A stretch of DNA of 64,000 nt from Aerophototrophica crusticola (GCA_001939945.1 MOEB01000020.1:1-64000); one strand, 5' to 3'; numbered from the stretch's first letter, positions 43,324 to 52,659 are shown. Notes: generated by a model from the letters alone, not told the origin. Translations and numbers: made by a program.

Positions 43324-45774
43324 ATGCTAAGCCACTATGCGAGCATCACGCTGCGGACCCTGGCCCGGCACAGGCTCTATGCCGCCATCAACCTGTTCGG
43401 CCTGGCGGTCGGGCTGGCGGCGGCGCTGCTGATCCTGGTCTATGTCCGGCATGAGACCTCATACGAGCGGCACTTCCCCGACCTGGACCGCATCTTCCGC
43501 ATCGGCGAGGACTCCGCCGACCCGGCGCGCCAGGGGCCTGTGCGCTTCACCTTCGTCTCCCAGCCCATGGCGGACCTGATCCGCAGCCAGAAGGACAGCC
43601 TGGGCGTGGAGGCGGTGACGCGGGTGGAGCCGGGCCGGCCGGCCCTGACCCGCGGCGACAACCCGCTTTATCAGGACGTGGCCTATGTGGACCCGGACTT
43701 CCTGCGCATCTTCCGCTTCCGGTTCGTGGCAGGGGACCCGGAAACGGCGCTGGCCACCCCTGACAGCCTGGTCCTGTCCGAGACGGCGGCCCGCAAGTTC
43801 TTCGGTGACGAGGACCCGCTGGGCCGCACCCTGACCAGCAGCCGCGGCACGGCCTTCCGCGTCACCGCCGTGATCGCCGAGCCCGAGGGGCCCAGCGCCG
43901 TCTGGTTTGAGGCGCTGATGTCCACCGCCGCCCCCGGCTTCGGCGCGCCGCTCTGGATCAACAGCAATGGCCCGGTCTATGTACTCACCAAGCTAGGCGT
44001 CACGGCGGCGGACCTCCGGCAACGGCTGGAGGCCGTGGTCATCCCCCTGATCCCCCAGGACGTGCGCGACGACTCCAACGGCATCAGGCTGACGCCGGAG
44101 CCCATGGCCGACACCCACCTGCATTCCGGGCGCTGGGACAGCCTGACGGAGCCGCCCGCCAGCGCCGGCACCGTGTATGCCATGGCGGGCATCGCCCTGC
44201 TGCTGCTGGGCATGGCGGCCATCAACTACACGAACCTCGCCACCGCCCGGGCCAGCCTGCGCACGCGGGAGGTGGGCCTGCGCAAGACCGTCGGCGCCAA
44301 GCGGCGACAGCTCATCCTGCAGTTCCTGGGGGAGTCCGTCATCGTCGCCGCGGGCGGGCTGGTGCTGGCCCTGGTCCTGACGGAGATCCTGGCCCCCGGC
44401 TTTGCCGACCTGGTGGGGATACGCCTCTATGTCAGCCCCTGGTCGGACCTGCCGCTGATGGCCGGCGCGGTGCTGCTGACCCTGGGCGTGGGCATCGCCG
44501 GCGGGGCCTACCCGGCCTTCTTCCTGTCCGGCATCCGCCCGGCTGCCGTGCTGCGGGCGGGCAAGGGTGGGGTGGGGAGCGCCGGCCGGCTGCGGGCCTT
44601 CCTGGTGGTGGTGCAGTTCTCCGCCGCCGTCGCCTTGGCGGCCGCGACCCTGGTGGTCCTGCAACAGACGCTGCACGCCGCCTCCGCCGACCTGGGGTTC
44701 GACAAGGAGAACCGCGTCGTCCTGCGCGGCATCGGCCATCCCGACGTGCGGCCCCGGCTGGACGCGCTGAGGGCGGAACTGCTGCGCATCCCGGGTGTCC
44801 AGGCCGCCTCCGCCTCCTGGATGGTGCCCGGCGGGCAGGGCAACCAGAGCCGGGACATCAACCGCCCCGGCGCGCCGGAGGCCGACCGGGTGAACGCGGA
44901 GATCTACCGGGCCGAGCATGACTTCCTGTCGGTCCTGGGCGTCCGCATGGTCGCCGGCCGGGGCTTCGACCCGGCGCGGGCGGAGGATGAGATGCGCTTC
45001 GCCGAGGGGGCGGAGGGCACGCGCACCTTCAGCACCATCCTTAACGCCACCGCCGTGCGGCAGTTGGGTTTCCCCTCGCCAGAGGCCGCCATCGGCCAGT
45101 TGGTGACCACCAGCGACGACACGCCGGTGCCCACCCAGCTCCGCGTCATCGGGGTGGTGGAAGATTTCCGGTCCCGCAACGCCCGCAACGCGCTGCGTCC
45201 CATGCACTTCGTCTATGGCGACCTGCAGTACAGCTACAATTTCCTGCTGCTGAAGCTCAGCCCCGGGGCGGACGTGCCCAAGGTGCTGGCCCAGGTGGAT
45301 GCCGTCTGGCGGTCCATGTTCCCCCGCATCCCCGTGGCCCGCGGCTTCCTGGACCAGTCCATCGAGCGGATGTATGAGCGGGAATGGCGCATCGCGGGGG
45401 TGCTGGGTGCCTTCGCCGGCCTGACCATCGCCATCGCCTGCCTGGGCCTTTACGCCCTGGCCGCCTTCGAGGCGGAGCGGCGGACGAAGGAGATCGGGGT
45501 GCGCAAGGTGCTGGGGGCGGGGGTGATGGACATCGTCCGCCTGCTGGTCTGGAACTTCTCCCGCCCCGTGCTGATGGCGAACCTGGTGGCCTGGCCCTTG
45601 GCTTGGCTGGCCATGAGCCGCTGGCTGGCGGACTTCGCGTTCCGCATCGATCTGGGCCCGTCGCCCTTCCTGGCCGCCGGCCTTGGCTCCCTCGCCATCG
45701 CCTGGGTGACGGTGGCCGGCCATGCCGCCCGGGTGGCGCGGGAACGGCCGGTGCGGGCCCTGCGCTACGAATGA
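43324..45774 (+). CDS. MacB-type ABC transporter permease 1 (two FtsX domains)
   Basis: 816 aa. Layout: TM1 (about 20-40, AAINLFGLAVGLAAALLILV), a MacB-PCD-like periplasmic domain, three helices of the first FtsX domain (about 285-420), TM5 (RLRAFLVVVQFSAAVALAAA), a second periplasmic domain and a second FtsX domain ending VRALRYE. The block AERRTKEIGVRKVLGA is shared with permeases 2 and 3. No fused ATPase. Long permeases like this belong to exporters or mechanotransmission complexes rather than importers. It is alone behind its own sigma-54 promoter and presumably uses the ATPase at 49375. Confidence 0.9.
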   Translation: MLSHYASITLRTLARHRLYAAINLFGLAVGLAAALLILVYVRHETSYERHFPDLDRIFRIGEDSADPARQGPVRFTFVSQPMADLIRSQKDSLGVEAVTRVEPGRPALTRGDNPLYQDVAYVDPDFLRIFRFRFVAGDPETALATPDSLVLSETAARKFFGDEDPLGRTLTSSRGTAFRVTAVIAEPEGPSAVWFEALMSTAAPGFGAPLWINSNGPVYVLTKLGVTAADLRQRLEAVVIPLIPQDVRDDSNGIRLTPEPMADTHLHSGRWDSLTEPPASAGTVYAMAGIALLLLGMAAINYTNLATARASLRTREVGLRKTVGAKRRQLILQFLGESVIVAAGGLVLALVLTEILAPGFADLVGIRLYVSPWSDLPLMAGAVLLTLGVGIAGGAYPAFFLSGIRPAAVLRAGKGGVGSAGRLRAFLVVVQFSAAVALAAATLVVLQQTLHAASADLGFDKENRVVLRGIGHPDVRPRLDALRAELLRIPGVQAASASWMVPGGQGNQSRDINRPGAPEADRVNAEIYRAEHDFLSVLGVRMVAGRGFDPARAEDEMRFAEGAEGTRTFSTILNATAVRQLGFPSPEAAIGQLVTTSDDTPVPTQLRVIGVVEDFRSRNARNALRPMHFVYGDLQYSYNFLLLKLSPGADVPKVLAQVDAVWRSMFPRIPVARGFLDQSIERMYEREWRIAGVLGAFAGLTIAIACLGLYALAAFEAERRTKEIGVRKVLGAGVMDIVRLLVWNFSRPVLMANLVAWPLAWLAMSRWLADFAFRIDLGPSPFLAAGLGSLAIAWVTVAGHAARVARERPVRALRYE

Positions 45775-45931
45775 CCGGGAAAAGGGGGCGGTGCCGCCGA
45801 CCCACGTGGCACCGCCAGGTTGGGAGGATCAAGGGCGTGTCCACGCTTGGCGTAAACACACCCCGGCGGCGACCGCCGCCGCGCCCGCCCCGACCGCCCC
45901 TGAGCCGGGGGCGACCGGGGAACTGAAAGGG
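45775..45931. repeat. Convergent spacer with a family II fragment
   Basis: Between permease 1 and the peroxidase gene. Contains CGGCGGCGACCGCCGCCGCG near 45864-45883, matching the first hairpin of family II copy 1, without the rest of the element. Confidence 0.5.
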
Positions 45932-47389
45932 TCAGTCCGCGTCGTTGGGCCCGCGCCCCCGGTTGGGCCAGACGGTGGCGCAGATGCCCGCCAGGGTCTC
46001 AAGCCCCGGTTCCGGGGTGAAGGGCTGGTTCAGGATGGAGTTCTCGTCGTGCAGCAGCAGCCCGACGAAGGTCTCCGCCAGGATGTAGGCGCCGGTCCCG
46101 GCCAGACGCTTGCCGCCGCCCACCACCTCCGCCTCGCGCAGGACATAGTACCAGAGCGGGGTATGGGCCTCGATCTCCTCCCGCACGGCCGGGTCCAGGG
46201 TCTCCAGGCCCAACTGGTCGTTTGACAGCGGCACCGCCCCGATGGCGCGGGCCACGGCTTGGCCGCTGGGCAGGCAGGCGGCCCGGCCCCGCAACAGGTT
46301 GCGGGTCGCCAGCACGGGTTCCGTGCCGTCCGGGATCCCGGGGGGCTTCAGGTTCGCCAGGGCCCCCGCCAGCTTCGCGTCGAACCGCCGGCTGAAGTTG
46401 CGGGGGACGGTGGGCTCGTCCCCCGACAACTCGGACAGCTCGAAGAAGAAGTCCCAGTTGATCCGGGCATCCTCCGTGATGGGATGGCTGCCGTTCAGGT
46501 CCAGGTCGCCGGGCACGAACAGCCGGCGTCCCCGCGGCTGCCCACCAGTGCCCATGTTCAGGCTGTACCCGCCTCGGACCTGCGAATGCCCGAACCGGAA
46601 GGCGGCGAAGGCGAACTCCACCGGCATGATCAGCTTGGTCGGGCATTGCGAGACCATGTGCCGGTAGCGCGGCACGTCCCGCAGCATCGCCGCATCCACC
46701 GCTGCCCGCCCGGCGATGCGGGGCAGGTAATCGTTCAGGACCACATGCTGGTAATGCTGCACGGTCTTCCGCCGGGCCGCCTCATAGCGCGCCAGATCCC
46801 CCGCGGCACCCGGCGTGTGGCCGAGGAAGCGGTTGTAGAGCCGCATGAACACCGTGTGCAGCTGGGCGATGATCAGGTTCTCGGAATTGCGCGGGTCGCC
46901 CAATGTCCGGGACACCGACGGCGACGCGCCCTCCGGCAGGTCGGCGGCGGCGACCTCCTGGGCTGGCGGGCCGAAGCCGCCCTCACCCAGCCTCAGCCGC
47001 AAGGTGGCGGGGTCATAGAGCGGGGCGCTGTCGCTGTAGGCGGGACCCGTGCCGAAGACGGAGTCCAGGTCCAGCCGGGGCGTGCGGCCATTGTGGACGG
47101 TGGAGAAGTCGAACACGCCATCCGGGTCGGGCGGCGTGCCGGCCGACAGGGTGATGTCGTGGTCCACGAACTGGCCGAAGAAGGTGAAACCTGCGGGCTG
47201 GGTGGAATCCAGGTCGGCCGTGGGCGGCCCGGGCGGCTCCACCATGGTCTCGGCCAGCTTCTTCAGCGCCTCGACGCTGGGCTGGGACCTGTCCTGCTCG
47301 AACAGGATGCCGAACGAGGTCGGCGTGTCCCCTGACGCAAGGAAGACATCCTGGCTGCCCTTCTTGGTCACCGGTATCCCGTGGTGCAT
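45932..47389 (-). CDS. Animal-type haem peroxidase family protein
   Basis: 485 aa member of the peroxidase-cyclooxygenase superfamily. Distal haem motif FGQFVDHDITL (His about 77), DPRNSEN (about 166, catalytic Arg region) and the proximal His in FRFGHSQVRGGY (about 266). No signal peptide is seen, so it is cytoplasmic or exported by a non-classical route; no haemolysin-type repeats are attached. The start at 47389 follows GGGAGAGGGAA. It lies between the two parts of the sigma-54 export cluster on the opposite strand and has its own palindromic element upstream. Substrate unknown. Confidence 0.9.
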   Translation of the reverse strand: MHHGIPVTKKGSQDVFLASGDTPTSFGILFEQDRSQPSVEALKKLAETMVEPPGPPTADLDSTQPAGFTFFGQFVDHDITLSAGTPPDPDGVFDFSTVHNGRTPRLDLDSVFGTGPAYSDSAPLYDPATLRLRLGEGGFGPPAQEVAAADLPEGASPSVSRTLGDPRNSENLIIAQLHTVFMRLYNRFLGHTPGAAGDLARYEAARRKTVQHYQHVVLNDYLPRIAGRAAVDAAMLRDVPRYRHMVSQCPTKLIMPVEFAFAAFRFGHSQVRGGYSLNMGTGGQPRGRRLFVPGDLDLNGSHPITEDARINWDFFFELSELSGDEPTVPRNFSRRFDAKLAGALANLKPPGIPDGTEPVLATRNLLRGRAACLPSGQAVARAIGAVPLSNDQLGLETLDPAVREEIEAHTPLWYYVLREAEVVGGGKRLAGTGAYILAETFVGLLLHDENSILNQPFTPEPGLETLAGICATVWPNRGRGPNDAD

Positions 47390-47497
47390 TTCCCTCTCCC
47401 TGTCCCGTATGGATTGTTGTCCACGATCCCTTTTCCTGGCCGCGACTACCGGGGAGTTGACTACGGGTTGTCGATCACAGACAGGCATCATCACGGA

Positions 47498-47520
47498 CGA
47501 TATACCGGCTAGGTATATCG
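47498..47520. promoter_or_regulatory. Perfect palindrome upstream of the peroxidase gene
   Basis: CGATATACC-GGCTA-GGTATATCG: 9-bp perfect arms, AT-rich centre, 109 bp upstream of the peroxidase start. It looks like an operator for a dimeric regulator; the TATACC half could double as a -10 element. Confidence 0.65.
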
Positions 47521-47637
47521 TACCGCCATGTTCCCGGCACCGGTTCCGGACCATCCTTCCGCACTGGCGGATCGGCGGCGGCCCACCCCCATCCGCGGAA
47601 GCGGCGACGCATGTTCCTGTCCGTTATCACCGTCCCA

Positions 47638-47674
47638 AGTGTCCGCCAGCGGACACTGTCCGGATGCGCACACC
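47638..47674 (+). promoter_or_regulatory. Candidate enhancer (UAS A) for the sigma-54 regulator
   Basis: Perfect palindrome AGTGTCCGC-CA-GCGGACACT (47638-47657) running into CTGTCCGGATGCGCACACC, the motif shared with UAS B at 43183-43201. It ends 45 bp before the -24 element at 47719. Confidence 0.8.
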
Positions 47675-47718
47675 GCCTGATGTCGCAGGCGATGCAGGAA
47701 TCCCGCGGCTTTCCGGAC

Positions 47719-47733
47719 TGGCACAACCCTTGC
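47719..47733 (+). promoter_or_regulatory. Sigma-54 promoter of the small protein-adaptor-ATPase-permease operon
   Basis: TGGCACAACCCTTGC: matches TGGCAC and TTGC with correct 4-bp internal spacing. Transcription should start near 47745, about 48 bp before the small ORF at 47793. Confidence 0.9.
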
Positions 47734-47792
47734 GGATAGGGCGTCGACAGCGGGGGCAGGGGCGCCCCCTTCGACAACAAGGGATGACGACC

Positions 47793-47936
47793 ATGGCCAC
47801 GAACCCGGACCCCACCGGCCCCGCCCGCTCCGCCTGGGAGCGGATCGAGGAAATGGTGACCGACGTGAACCCGGACCTGTGGCTCGCGGGGGCCGTCTTC
47901 GCGGTGATCGTGCCATGGCTCAACATCCTCGTCTGA
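47793..47936 (+). CDS. 47-residue single-helix membrane protein leading the export operon
   Basis: MATNPDPTGPARSAWERIEE followed by MVTDVNPDLW and one hydrophobic helix LAGAVFAVIVPWLNILV at the very C-terminus. AAGGG lies 9 bases before the ATG; an in-frame ATG at 47784 would add three residues. It is the first gene after the sigma-54 promoter and 29 bp before the adaptor gene. No family recognised. Tail-anchored topology suggests a small regulator or subunit of the transporter. Supported by position, ribosome-binding site and coding character, not by homology. Confidence 0.65.
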   Translation: MATNPDPTGPARSAWERIEEMVTDVNPDLWLAGAVFAVIVPWLNILV

Positions 47937-47965
47937 CCGTCGTCCCGCCAGGAGGGGATGCACCA

Positions 47966-49225
47966 ATGCCTATGGACCGTCGGGTCGAGAAGACGACCTG
48001 GAAGAAGCATCGCTCGAAGGCCGCGGCGGCGGCCGTCGCCCTGCTCGTGCTGGGGGGCGGCTACGTGGCGTTCTCAGGCAGCGGCGGGCAGACCGTGCGC
48101 ATGGCGGCGGAGCGGCTGGCTATCTCCCCCGTCACCGAAGGGACCTTCGAGGACTTCATCCCCGTCCGCGGCGCGGTGGAACCCCTGACCAGCATCTTCC
48201 TGGACAGCGTGGAAGGCGGCCGGGTGGAGCGCCGCTTCGTGGAGGCCGGCCAGATGGTCAAGGCCGGCCAGCCGCTGGTGGAGTTGTCCAACACCGACCT
48301 GCAGCTGGAGGTCATCAGCCGCGAGGCCCAGGTGATTGAGCAGCTGAACCAGCTCCGCACCGTGGAGCTGGGCCTGGAGACCACCCGCCTGTCCAACCAG
48401 CGGGAACTGGTGGAGGTGGAGTACCGCATCACCCAGCTCGGCCGGCAGCTGGACCGCCGCTCCACCCTGGTGAAGAGCAACGCCGTCTCCCAGGCCCAGT
48501 TCGAGGACACCAAGGACGAGTTCGAATACCTGCAACGCCGCCGCACCGTCCTGAAGGAGCAGCAGCAGGTCACCGACCGGCTGCGCAGCGAGCAGTTCAC
48601 CCAGTTGAAGGCCGCCACCACCAAGCTCCAGGACAACCTGGAATTCACCCGCAAGAACCTTGAGAACCTGGTGGTGAAGGCGCCGGTGGACGGCCAGCTC
48701 ACCTCCCTTGAGGCGGAGGTCGGCCAGACCAAGCAGCGGGGCGAGCGGCTGGGCCGCATCGACCGGATGGACGGCTTCAAGGTCGTGGCCCAGGTGGACG
48801 AGTTCTACCTGCCGCGCCTGAACGTGGACCAGACGGCGGAAGTGGGCATCGGCAGCGGCACCTATACCCTGCGCGTGGCCAAGATCTTCCCGCAGGTGCG
48901 CGACGGCACCTTCCGGGTGGACCTGGAATTCCAGGGCGACGCGCCCAAGGACATCCGCCCCGGCCAGACCCTGCAGCTCCGCCTGCGGCTGGGGGCCAAC
49001 AGCACGGCCCTGCTTATCCCCAACGGCGCCTTCTACCAGGACACCGGCGGCGACTGGATCTTCGTGGTGGACGCCGACGGCAAATACGCCACCAAGCGCC
49101 GCGTCCAGCTCGGCCGCCGCAACACCCAGGTCATCGAGGTTCGCGGCGGCCTGGAGAAGGGGGAGCGGGTCATCACCTCCGCCTACGGCGACGCCACCAA
49201 GATGGACCGCATCCAACTGAATTGA
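47966..49225 (+). CDS. HlyD/MacA-type periplasmic adaptor protein
   Basis: 419 aa. One N-terminal helix (about 23-39, AAAAAVALLVLGGGYVAF) anchors it in the inner membrane. A biotinyl-lipoyl-like half motif (VERRFVEAGQMVKAGQPL) leads into a long alpha-hairpin (about 105-230, Gln/Glu/Arg-rich coiled coil), then VVKAPVDGQLTSL closes the lipoyl domain, followed by beta-barrel and membrane-proximal domains (LIPNGAFYQDTGGDWIFV). An AGGAGGGG site precedes ATG 47966. No TolC-type gene is present in the window. Confidence 0.93.
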   Translation: MPMDRRVEKTTWKKHRSKAAAAAVALLVLGGGYVAFSGSGGQTVRMAAERLAISPVTEGTFEDFIPVRGAVEPLTSIFLDSVEGGRVERRFVEAGQMVKAGQPLVELSNTDLQLEVISREAQVIEQLNQLRTVELGLETTRLSNQRELVEVEYRITQLGRQLDRRSTLVKSNAVSQAQFEDTKDEFEYLQRRRTVLKEQQQVTDRLRSEQFTQLKAATTKLQDNLEFTRKNLENLVVKAPVDGQLTSLEAEVGQTKQRGERLGRIDRMDGFKVVAQVDEFYLPRLNVDQTAEVGIGSGTYTLRVAKIFPQVRDGTFRVDLEFQGDAPKDIRPGQTLQLRLRLGANSTALLIPNGAFYQDTGGDWIFVVDADGKYATKRRVQLGRRNTQVIEVRGGLEKGERVITSAYGDATKMDRIQLN

Positions 49226-49228
49226 CGA

Positions 49229-49274
49229 ATTTGCCCCTCTCCCCACCGGGGAGAGGGTCGGGGTGAGGGGGTGC
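49229..49274. repeat. Family III GC-rich repeat inside the export operon
   Basis: CCCCTCTCCCCACCGGGGAGAGGGTCGGGGTGAGGGGG, related to 12057-12196; lies between the adaptor and ATPase genes and may attenuate or stabilise the transcript. Confidence 0.65.
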
Positions 49275-49374
49275 CGGGAGCAGGCCGATGGCCACAACCC
49301 CGACACCAAGCGCAGATGCAACGATGTCGGGGTTCCCGATGGTCACCCCGACCTACGACAGGGAAACCAACCAC

Positions 49375-50055
49375 ATGCTGAAGCTCGTCAACCTGACCAA
49401 GGTCTACCGGACGGAAGAGGTGGAGACCACCGCCCTCAATTCCGTGAACATCCACGTCAAGGACGGGGAATTCGTGGCCATCATGGGCCCGTCCGGCTGC
49501 GGCAAGTCCTCGCTGCTGAACATCATCGGCATGTTGGACAACCCCAGCTCCGGCGAATACTGGTTCGCGGGGGAGGACGTGGCCGGCTATGGCGAGCGCA
49601 AGCTGGCCGACATCCGCAAGCGCAACATCGGCTTCATCTTCCAGAGCTTCAACCTGATCGATGAGCTGACGGTCTTCGAGAACGTGGAGCTGGCGCTGCT
49701 CTACCACGACATCCCGGCGCGCGAGCGCAAGGAGCGGGTGAAGGAGGCGCTGGAGAAGGTGCGCATCAGCCACCGCGAGGGCCACCTGCCGCAGCAGCTT
49801 TCCGGCGGCCAGCAGCAGCGCGTCGCCATCGCCCGCGCCGTCGTCTCCCGTCCCAAGATGCTGCTGGCGGACGAGCCCACCGGCAACCTGGACAGCGCCA
49901 ACGGCGACGAGGTCATGCGCATGCTGACCGACCTGAACGGGGAGGGGACCACCATCGTCATGGTCACCCACTCCATGCCCCACGCCCAGTATGCCCGCCG
50001 CATCATCAACCTGTTCGACGGACAGGTGGTGGCCGAGAACCTGCGCGCGGCGTGA
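49375..50055 (+). CDS. MacB/LolD-type ABC transporter ATP-binding protein
   Basis: 226 aa. Begins MLKLVNLTKVYRTEEVETTAL. Walker A GPSGCGKSS, Q-loop FIFQSFNLIDELTVFENVEL, signature LSGGQQQR, Walker B MLLADEPTGNLDS, H-loop VTHS. The EVETTALNSVN segment is typical of MacB-class exporters. Earlier in-frame starts at 49288 and 49324 exist and would add a non-conserved leader. It is the only ATPase in the cluster and must serve three permeases. Confidence 0.94.
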   Translation: MLKLVNLTKVYRTEEVETTALNSVNIHVKDGEFVAIMGPSGCGKSSLLNIIGMLDNPSSGEYWFAGEDVAGYGERKLADIRKRNIGFIFQSFNLIDELTVFENVELALLYHDIPARERKERVKEALEKVRISHREGHLPQQLSGGQQQRVAIARAVVSRPKMLLADEPTGNLDSANGDEVMRMLTDLNGEGTTIVMVTHSMPHAQYARRIINLFDGQVVAENLRAA

Positions 50056-50103
50056 CGCGGCCAAGAAGCTGACAAGAAGCCGACCATCGGCCGGAGAAGA
50101 CCC

Positions 50104-52599
50104 ATGTTCCGGAACTACGTCACGGTTGCCCTGCGCAACCTGGTCAAGCACAGGCTTTATTCCGCCATCAACATCGTCGGCCTGGCGGTGGGGTTGGCGG
50201 CCTGCATCCTGATCCTGCTGTTCGTGCGCAACGAGCTGACCTTCGACCGCCACATCGCGGACGCGGAGCGCGTCTACCAGGTGATCATGCGGGCCCAGTT
50301 GCCCGGGCGCCCTGCCGACACGGTGGCCAACACCCAGCTTCCCATGGGCGACGCCATGAAGGGCGCCTTCCCGGAGGTTGAGCTGCGCGCCGCCATGGTC
50401 CAGCAGAACATGACCTTCCGGACGGGGGAGAAGCTGTTCTCCGAGACCGTCTTCGCCGCCGACCCCGAGTTCCTGCAGATCTTCGACCTGCCCTTCCTGG
50501 AGGGCGACCGCCCTACGGCCCTTGAGGACCGCAGCGGCATCATCCTGTCGGAGGAGGTCGCGCGGAAATACTTTGGTGACGAGCCGGCGCTGGGCCGCGT
50601 CATCACCGTGGACGGGCAGCATGATTTGCGCGTCTCCGGCGTCTTCAAGAAGCTGCCGCCCAACACCCACCTGCAGTTCGACGTGCTGGCCCCCATCGGC
50701 TCCCCCGCGGTGCGGAACCTGGAACAGACCCGGGCCAACTGGGGTGCCATCAGCTCCACCACCTACGTGAAGCTGAAGCCCGGCGTGGACGCGGCCGACT
50801 TCAACCAGCGCTTCCTCGCCTGGTCCAAGACCGCCTTCCCCGAGATCCGCAGCCCCAACGGCATCGTGAAGCTGTCCGACATCTTCACCCCCAGCATCCG
50901 GCCGCTGCTCTCCATCAACACCGACCCCATCGCCACCTCCATGCGGCAGGGCACGGCCATGACGGAGATCTACACCTTCTCCGCCGTGGCGGTGCTGGTG
51001 CTGGCCATCGCCTCCATCAACTTCATGAACCTGGCCACCGCCCGGGCCACCCAGCGGGCGCGGGAGGTCTCGGTCCGCAAGGTGGTGGGCGCCAGCCGCG
51101 CCCAGCTCGTCACCCAGTTCGTCAGCGAGTCCGTGCTGCTGACCCTGGTGGGCCTGGTCCTGGCCGTGGCGCTGGTGGAGCTGGTCCTGCCCGCCTACTC
51201 GGCCTTCCTGGGCAAGGAGCTGAGCTTCAACTTCCTGTCCGACCCGGGCCTCGCCGCCATCCTGCTGGGCCTGACCGTGTTGGTCGGCATCGCCGGCGGC
51301 ACCTACCCGGCCTTCTTCCTGTCCGGCTTCAAGCCCGCCGCGGTGCTCAAGGGTGCCTCGTCGGGCGTGGGCGGCGGGTCGGGGCGGCTGCGTATGACCC
51401 TGGTGGTGGTGCAGTTCGCCATCTCCATCGCCCTGATGGTGGCCACCGCCATCGTCTACGGCCAGTTCCTCTACGCCCAGAACAAGGACCTGGGCTTCGA
51501 CAAGGAGAACCTGGTGGTGCTGGAGGGCTTCTCCACCCGCGCCATGCGGGAAAAGGCCCGCTCCGTCGCCGAGCTGATCGCCAAGGACCCGCGCGTGGCG
51601 GCCGCCTCCGCCACGGCCATCACCCCCGGCACCTTCGACGAGAACAACACCAACGTGCGCATGCCCGGCCGCGGTTCCAGCGAGCTGCTGGTGGTCCGGA
51701 ACGAGCCGGTGGACTTCGACTTCTTCGACACCATGGGCATGAAGCTGGTCGCCGGCCGCATGTTCGACCGCAACCGCGGCACCGACTACGTGACCCGGCC
51801 GGAATGGATGCGCCCCGGCGGCCAGCGCCCGGCCGGCACGCCGGAAGACTTCCAGATGCCCGCCGCCGTCATCCTGAACGAGACCGCGGTGAAGCGGCTG
51901 GGCTTCGCCTCCAACGAGGCCGCCCTGGGGCAGACCTACCTGGCGGGTGCCGGGCAGGGGGCCAGCTACAACTTCACCATCATCGGCGTGGTGCAGGACT
52001 TCCACTTCCGCTCCGTCCGCGACCCCATCGCCCCGGCGCAGTTCTACGTGGACCCGGTGCAGTTCGACGCGGTTGCGGTGCGGGTCAAGCCGGGTGACGT
52101 GCCGGGCGCCCTGGCGGCCATCGACAATGCCTGGAAGCAGTTCTTCCCGGACACCCCCGCCCAGCGGGTCTTCCTGGACGACCGCATCCAGCAGCTCTAC
52201 GACCAGGAGCGGCAGATGGCCACCATGTTCGCCGCCTTCGCCGGCCTGGCCATCATCATCGCCTGCCTCGGCCTGTTCGGCCTGGCCAGCTTCACCGCCG
52301 AGCGCCGGACGAAGGAGATCGGCCTGCGCAAGGTGCTGGGCGCCAGCGTCCCGGACATCGTCCGCCTGCTGGTCTGGCAGTTCAGCAAGCCGGTGCTGGT
52401 GGCCAACCTGATCGCCTGGCCCATCGCCTGGTACGGGATGGGCCACTGGCTGCAGGGCTTCACCTACCGCATCGACATGAACCCGGCCCTGTTCCTGGGC
52501 GCCGGCGTGGTGGCCCTGGCCATCGCGTGGCTGACGGTGGGCCTGCACGCCGCCAAGGTGGCCCAGGCCAAGCCGATCAAGGCGCTGCGGTACGAGTAA
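50104..52599 (+). CDS. MacB-type ABC transporter permease 2 (two FtsX domains)
   Basis: 831 aa, same architecture as permease 1: TM1 SAINIVGLAVGLAACILILL, periplasmic domain, FtsX domain 1 with NFMNLATARATQRAREVSVRKVVGA, middle TM LRMTLVVVQFAISIALMVA, second periplasmic domain with GFDKENLVVLEGF, FtsX domain 2 with AERRTKEIGLRKVLGA, ending IKALRYE. 48 bp after the ATPase gene. Confidence 0.92.
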   Translation: MFRNYVTVALRNLVKHRLYSAINIVGLAVGLAACILILLFVRNELTFDRHIADAERVYQVIMRAQLPGRPADTVANTQLPMGDAMKGAFPEVELRAAMVQQNMTFRTGEKLFSETVFAADPEFLQIFDLPFLEGDRPTALEDRSGIILSEEVARKYFGDEPALGRVITVDGQHDLRVSGVFKKLPPNTHLQFDVLAPIGSPAVRNLEQTRANWGAISSTTYVKLKPGVDAADFNQRFLAWSKTAFPEIRSPNGIVKLSDIFTPSIRPLLSINTDPIATSMRQGTAMTEIYTFSAVAVLVLAIASINFMNLATARATQRAREVSVRKVVGASRAQLVTQFVSESVLLTLVGLVLAVALVELVLPAYSAFLGKELSFNFLSDPGLAAILLGLTVLVGIAGGTYPAFFLSGFKPAAVLKGASSGVGGGSGRLRMTLVVVQFAISIALMVATAIVYGQFLYAQNKDLGFDKENLVVLEGFSTRAMREKARSVAELIAKDPRVAAASATAITPGTFDENNTNVRMPGRGSSELLVVRNEPVDFDFFDTMGMKLVAGRMFDRNRGTDYVTRPEWMRPGGQRPAGTPEDFQMPAAVILNETAVKRLGFASNEAALGQTYLAGAGQGASYNFTIIGVVQDFHFRSVRDPIAPAQFYVDPVQFDAVAVRVKPGDVPGALAAIDNAWKQFFPDTPAQRVFLDDRIQQLYDQERQMATMFAAFAGLAIIIACLGLFGLASFTAERRTKEIGLRKVLGASVPDIVRLLVWQFSKPVLVANLIAWPIAWYGMGHWLQGFTYRIDMNPALFLGAGVVALAIAWLTVGLHAAKVAQAKPIKALRYE

Positions 52600-52659
52600 G
52601 GGCGGGCACGGGGGTGGGGAGGGGGCTCGCCCCCTCCCCGGCGTTGGGGAACGACGATC

